Below are positions 5,759 through 8,339 of a DNA stretch of 8,339 nucleotides, piece after piece. Below the pieces are notes generated by a model that did not search any database, was not told where the DNA came from, and saw only the letters and a program-made list of their open reading frames with translations. The stretch's first letter is position 1, and every line of letters begins with the position of its first letter. Position numbers and translations under genes: made by a program. Where the stretch lies: positions 1-8,339 of the forward strand of contig JAUQOX010000119.1 of assembly GCA_030550695.1 (NCBI GenBank). The letters run 5' to 3'. This stretch comes from Gemmatimonadota bacterium. GTDB lineage: Bacteria > Gemmatimonadota > Gemmatimonadetes > Longimicrobiales > Gaopeijiaceae.

Positions 5759-6778
5759 ATGCGGGTGGAGTTGCGGGTGCTAGGGGCGGAAGAATGGGAG
5801 AGACTCCTGCGAGAAGCAGAAAAGCCGTTCCGCTTCTCGCACCGTTTCGATGCCGGCCATGCCTTGGCCTCGGCATTCCCTCGCTTTCGGTACACTCCCC
5901 TGGAGGTACGGTTCTCGGACGGGAGTCGGATATTACTCCCCGTCGTTGAGGTGCGCCATCGGGCCTTTAAGCTCACCAGTTGGTACAGTTTGCCCCTTGA
6001 TTGGGAGGGATCGCCCATCGTCCTGGAGGGCAGCTTCGATGGCGAGAAGCTGGAGAGTTTCTTTCGCCGCCTCGGTGTCGGGGCATCCCTTTGGCTGTTC
6101 GGTGGGGCGTGCGGCGGCCCGGTGGACTCCACGACGCTGCCTCGCGGCTGGCGGGTGGAAGAACGAGCGACCCACGTGCTGGGGTTGAGTAGGGATTTCG
6201 AGGAGCTTTGGCTGCGTTCTTTTTCCTCCAAGAACCGGAACAGTTGCAGGAAAGCCGAGCGGGAAGGGGTGCGAGTCACATCAGAGCGTGCAGAATCGGC
6301 TTTCGAGGAATACTATACCCTCTACCTGCAAGCGTCGCAGGAATGGGGGTACCGGACGCCCCCGTATCCCCGGTCGCTTTTCCGCGCCTTGAGTCGTTCG
6401 GCACACGCGAAAGTCTGGCTTGCCTGGGCGCCCCAGGAGGAAAGACCTGTGGCGGGTGCAATCGTGCTTCTGGGGAGCGCGGATGCTTTCTATTGGAGTG
6501 GTGCTATGCGACGGAGCCACCGGGGGCTTGCTCCTATGAATGCGATTCTCAAGGCGGTGATTCGAGACGCCTGCGAAAGGGGTCTTCGTTACCTCGACTT
6601 CGGGGCCAGCCCCCCGGAGAGCGGCATTCAAAAATTCAAGGAGAGTTTTGGCGCCCGGCCCCGCAGGGTAGTGGCTTTGCATAAAGCCACGCCCCTGCAC
6701 CGAGGGGTGGTTTCTTGCCTCGGTGCGGCGCGGTTGCTGGCACGCGCGGCCCTTGGGAGACCCGGAGGAGAGCCGTGA
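5759..6778 (+). CDS. FemAB/BioF2-like GNAT-fold acyltransferase
   Basis: 339-residue protein of the FemAB-like, BioF2-like acetyltransferase group. Members transfer acyl or aminoacyl groups to amino or hydroxyl acceptors, including peptidoglycan and polysaccharide components. The N-terminal half (about 1-135) has the loose pattern of the first GNAT-like subdomain. The better conserved second half has FSSKNRNSCRKAEREGV (155-171), matching the family's basic R..+KA...GV segment, then EEYYTLYLQAS (183-193), a strand pair VAGAIVLLG...AFYWSGA (231-249), the GLAPMNAILKAVI helix (256-268), GLRYLDFGAS (275-284) and QKFKESFGARP (291-301). No signal peptide or membrane span is seen. Its place directly after the sugar aminotransferase suggests it acylates the new amino group or another position of the repeat unit; the donor (acyl-CoA or aminoacyl-tRNA) is unknown. 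Start ATG with GAGGGG upstream. Its stop overlaps the next start as TGATG. Confidence 0.78.
   Translation: MRVELRVLGAEEWERLLREAEKPFRFSHRFDAGHALASAFPRFRYTPLEVRFSDGSRILLPVVEVRHRAFKLTSWYSLPLDWEGSPIVLEGSFDGEKLESFFRRLGVGASLWLFGGACGGPVDSTTLPRGWRVEERATHVLGLSRDFEELWLRSFSSKNRNSCRKAEREGVRVTSERAESAFEEYYTLYLQASQEWGYRTPPYPRSLFRALSRSAHAKVWLAWAPQEERPVAGAIVLLGSADAFYWSGAMRRSHRGLAPMNAILKAVIRDACERGLRYLDFGASPPESGIQKFKESFGARPRRVVALHKATPLHRGVVSCLGAARLLARAALGRPGGEP
6764..6772 (+). promoter_or_regulatory. Strong ribosome binding site for the hexapeptide acyltransferase
   Basis: GGAGGAGAG, close to the consensus, is placed five bases before the ATG at 6778. It decides this start against the in-frame upstream ATG at 6715, which would give 21 extra residues inside the preceding gene. 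It is the best ribosome binding site in the window. Confidence 0.75.
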
Positions 6779-7308
6779 TGCGAGGGATTCTCGAAGCCCT
6801 GATGGAGGTACGGGAGCGTGGCAGACTGAGACGGCGTTTTCCCACCCTCCAGGTGGCCCCGGGCGTGCATATCCGCAGCCCCGAAAGGCTGCAGGTAGGT
6901 GAGGGGGTCATGCTCGACGTGGGAGTCGTGCTCCATTGTGGAGGGCTGGGTTGGGCACCGGAGGGTGGCATCGTGCTGGGGGACCGCTGTTATATAGGGC
7001 CGCGATCTGTCCTGTTTGGTGGGGGAGGGATCGAGGTGGGTGCGGACACTTTGATTTCCCCTGGCGTGGTGCTTGTCTCCCATCAGCACTCGTTTCGCCG
7101 GGGCCAGGTGTTGATCAGGGAGCAACCGCTGCGGTTCGGAAAGGTCGTGATAGGGCGTGACGTCTGGATCGGAGCGAACGCTGTGGTCCTGCCTGGAGTT
7201 CGATTGGAGGATGGGGTGGTTGTGGGAGCAGGGGCGGTGGTCACTCGGGATGTACCGGCCGGATCGGTCGTAATGGGTGTTCCGGCGAGGGTTGTCGGTG
7301 AACGCTAG
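6778..7308 (+). CDS. Left-handed beta-helix acyltransferase (WbbJ-like, hexapeptide repeats)
   Basis: 176-residue trimeric-type O- or N-acyltransferase that normally uses acetyl-CoA to modify a sugar or nucleotide sugar in the cytoplasm. Hexapeptide repeats of the [LIV]-G-x4 type run through most of the protein (LQVGEGVMLDVG 38-49, IVLGDRCYIGPRSVLFG 65-81, IEVGADTLISPGVVLVS 85-101, VVIGRDVWIGANAVVLPGV 123-141, VVVGAGAVVTRDVP 147-160). The conserved SHQHSF (101-106) provides the candidate catalytic His. The ending VVMGVPARVVG (164-174) is the standard closing turn. The 108-120 segment is the usual loop emerging from the coil. Length is normal for maltose/WbbJ-type acetyltransferases. The acceptor may be the amino sugar made by the aminotransferase, or a hydroxyl in the repeat unit. 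With the FemAB-like gene just upstream, two different acylations are likely. One base overlaps the upstream stop; eleven bases overlap the next gene. Confidence 0.88.
   Translation: MRGILEALMEVRERGRLRRRFPTLQVAPGVHIRSPERLQVGEGVMLDVGVVLHCGGLGWAPEGGIVLGDRCYIGPRSVLFGGGGIEVGADTLISPGVVLVSHQHSFRRGQVLIREQPLRFGKVVIGRDVWIGANAVVLPGVRLEDGVVVGAGAVVTRDVPAGSVVMGVPARVVGER
7285..7291 (+). promoter_or_regulatory. Ribosome binding site selecting the methyltransferase start
   Basis: GCGAGGG lies six bases before the GTG at 7298. The more upstream in-frame GTG at 7277 has no comparable purine run at the right distance, so 7298 is preferred. Confidence 0.45.
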
Positions 7309-8161
7309 CACTTCGTCGTGTCGGGCCTGCGGGGCCGAGGAGCCGAAATTCCTCTTCCAGACGGGTTCCTATCGTCTGGTGCGCTGTGCAGGGTGCGGCT
7401 TGGTATGGGTTTCCAATCCTCCGTCATCCGAGGAACTTCAGGGGCTCTACAATGAGGCCTATTGGGAAGATCCAGCCACAGAAGGGTACTCTGGCTATGC
7501 AAGGCTCGAACGCGAAAAGCGGATGCATTTTGCCTCGCTCATCAACATTCTGGAAAGATTTCGGCCGCCCGACAAATCGGTTTTGGAGATCGGATGTGCG
7601 TACGGGTATTTCCTGGACGAGGCGAAAAAGAGAGGCTGGCGGGTCCGTGGTCTGGAATTCTCGCCTTACGCTGCTGCCTTTGCCAGGGATCGCCTGGGAC
7701 TGGACGTATCGGTGGGGGGCATCGAACAAATAACGGAGGCCGCCGAAAGCGTAGGTGTGGTGGTGATGTGGGATGTGATCGAGCACCTCCCGGATCCTAC
7801 CGCAGCCGTCAGAACCGCCTGGCGAATTCTCAAGCCCCAGGGTCTTTTGGCGTTGTCTACAGGGGATGTGGGTAGTCTGTCGGCTCGGATACATGGCCGA
7901 TGCTGGAGCCTTATGACCCCTCCCTGGCATTTGTTCTATTTCACCCGCCGCTCGTTGCGGCTCCTTATGCGACGGTCAGGGTTCTCGGTGATCTGGATGG
8001 GAGGGGACGGGGTGGTAGCCGCTGATCCCGCTTCACCCCGACCGCGCCTGCCTCCATGGCTGAGCAGTTTGCTTCTCCGTCCCTCTGTTACCCGTGCCTT
8101 CCGATTCTTGGGATGGGGATCGGTTGTATTCCTTTGCGCCCGCAAGAGCTCGGCAGCATGA
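7298..8161 (+). CDS. SAM-dependent class I methyltransferase with N-terminal zinc-ribbon-like motif
   Basis: 287-residue protein (294 if the GTG at 7277 is used). The N-terminus has two CxxC pairs, Cys8/Cys11 and Cys30/Cys33, spaced as in a small zinc ribbon. The catalytic domain follows: VLEIGCAYGYFL (95-106) is SAM motif I, VRGLEFSP (116-123) ends in the acidic residue that binds SAM ribose, WDVIEHLPDP (158-167) is motif II, and ILKPQGLLALST (177-188) is motif III. TPPWHLFYFTRRSL (207-220) is the common late block of the Methyltransf_23-like group. This architecture is frequent in polysaccharide and sugar-modification clusters, where members act as O- or C-methyltransferases or branch modifiers; the acceptor here is unknown. 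The C-terminal region (about 240-280) is hydrophobic and Pro-rich but not a clear membrane span. The gene overlaps the acyltransferase by 11 bases and the next gene by four (ATGA). Confidence 0.85.
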   Translation: MNASTSSCRACGAEEPKFLFQTGSYRLVRCAGCGLVWVSNPPSSEELQGLYNEAYWEDPATEGYSGYARLEREKRMHFASLINILERFRPPDKSVLEIGCAYGYFLDEAKKRGWRVRGLEFSPYAAAFARDRLGLDVSVGGIEQITEAAESVGVVVMWDVIEHLPDPTAAVRTAWRILKPQGLLALSTGDVGSLSARIHGRCWSLMTPPWHLFYFTRRSLRLLMRRSGFSVIWMGGDGVVAADPASPRPRLPPWLSSLLLRPSVTRAFRFLGWGSVVFLCARKSSAA

Positions 8162-8339
8162 AAATCCTCTTTGTCGGAGACCCGCGGAGCGTCCATACTG
8201 TCCGCTGGGTGAGCTGGTTTGGGAAGGATCATGAGGTGGCCTTGATGCGGGTCTTCCCCGCCGACGTGTTGTCGGAGGTGCCGGGCCCCACACTACCGCA
8301 AGGCGGTGGATTGGGGAGGCTCCGGCTGGTAAGATCGGT
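8158..8339 (+). CDS. Glycosyltransferase, GT4-like, N-terminal fragment (runs off the window)
   Basis: Open frame from the ATG in an ATGA overlap with the methyltransferase stop to the window edge, giving 60 codons. It begins MKILFVGDPRSVHTVRWV, then WFGKDHEVALMRVFP. A short beta strand, a Gly-containing turn, a helix with HTxRW, then HEV before the second strand is the characteristic start of many GT4/GT-B glycosyltransferases. It would add one sugar of the repeat unit at the inner face of the membrane. The C-terminal donor-binding domain with the EX7E motif is outside the window, so specificity cannot be assessed. The ribosome binding site is weak (AAGAG), consistent with translational coupling. 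Confidence 0.75.
   Translation, partial: MKILFVGDPRSVHTVRWVSWFGKDHEVALMRVFPADVLSEVPGPTLPQGGGLGRLRLVRS

Noticed and set aside
5759..6778. Exosortase/PEP-CTERM-associated FemAB protein
   Set aside because: Only the general FemAB/GNAT pattern is visible, and no exosortase, PEP-CTERM protein or other marker of that system is in the window.
1..8339. Defence system, toxin-antitoxin, phage or transposon content
   Set aside because: Every recognisable gene belongs to polysaccharide biosynthesis. No integrase, transposase, terminal repeats or nuclease motifs were seen.

Overview
The window is 8.3 kb of GC-rich bacterial DNA, roughly 60 % or a little more by eye. All recognisable genes lie on the + strand and are packed almost without gaps: overlaps of the ATGA or TGATG type, frequent GTG starts and clear purine-rich ribosome binding sites. 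This is a surface-polysaccharide (capsule or exopolysaccharide) biosynthesis operon. No rRNA, tRNA, transposase or other taxonomic marker is present, so I do not name a host. The composition and strong codon bias only say a high-GC bacterium.

Layout: (1) at 1-188 is a probable tail of an unrecognised upstream gene. (2) At 185-1603 is a multi-spanning membrane protein that looks like a GT-C type glycosyltransferase or polymerase. (3) At 1649-2902 is a soluble nucleotide-sugar 4,6-dehydratase of the CapD/Polysacc_synt_2 family. (4) At 2918-3670 is a sugar-1-phosphate nucleotidyltransferase. (5) At 3651-4622 is a homologue of D-glucuronyl C5-epimerase, the enzyme family that makes iduronate in heparan sulfate. 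(6) At 4619-5749 is a DegT/DnrJ/EryC1/StrS sugar aminotransferase. (7) At 5759-6778 is a FemAB/BioF2-like GNAT acyltransferase. (8) At 6778-7308 is a left-handed beta-helix O/N-acyltransferase. (9) At 7298-8161 is a SAM methyltransferase with an N-terminal zinc-ribbon-like motif. (10) From 8158 to the window end is the N-terminus of a GT4-like glycosyltransferase.

Working together (inference): the nucleotidyltransferase, dehydratase and aminotransferase form a plausible route to a nucleotide-activated 4-amino-4,6-dideoxy sugar, which one of the acyltransferases could N-acylate. The glycosyltransferases assemble the repeat unit. The epimerase would convert a glucuronic acid residue to iduronic acid in a growing or lipid-linked chain, the methyltransferase would add a further decoration, and the large membrane protein could add a sugar or polymerise outside the membrane. 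The most notable element is the glucuronyl C5-epimerase homologue with its conserved motifs intact. It suggests a bacterial glycan with iduronate, a glycosaminoglycan-like feature, combined with an acylated amino-deoxy sugar. I found no mobile element, CRISPR array, phage gene, defence system, riboswitch or terminator.
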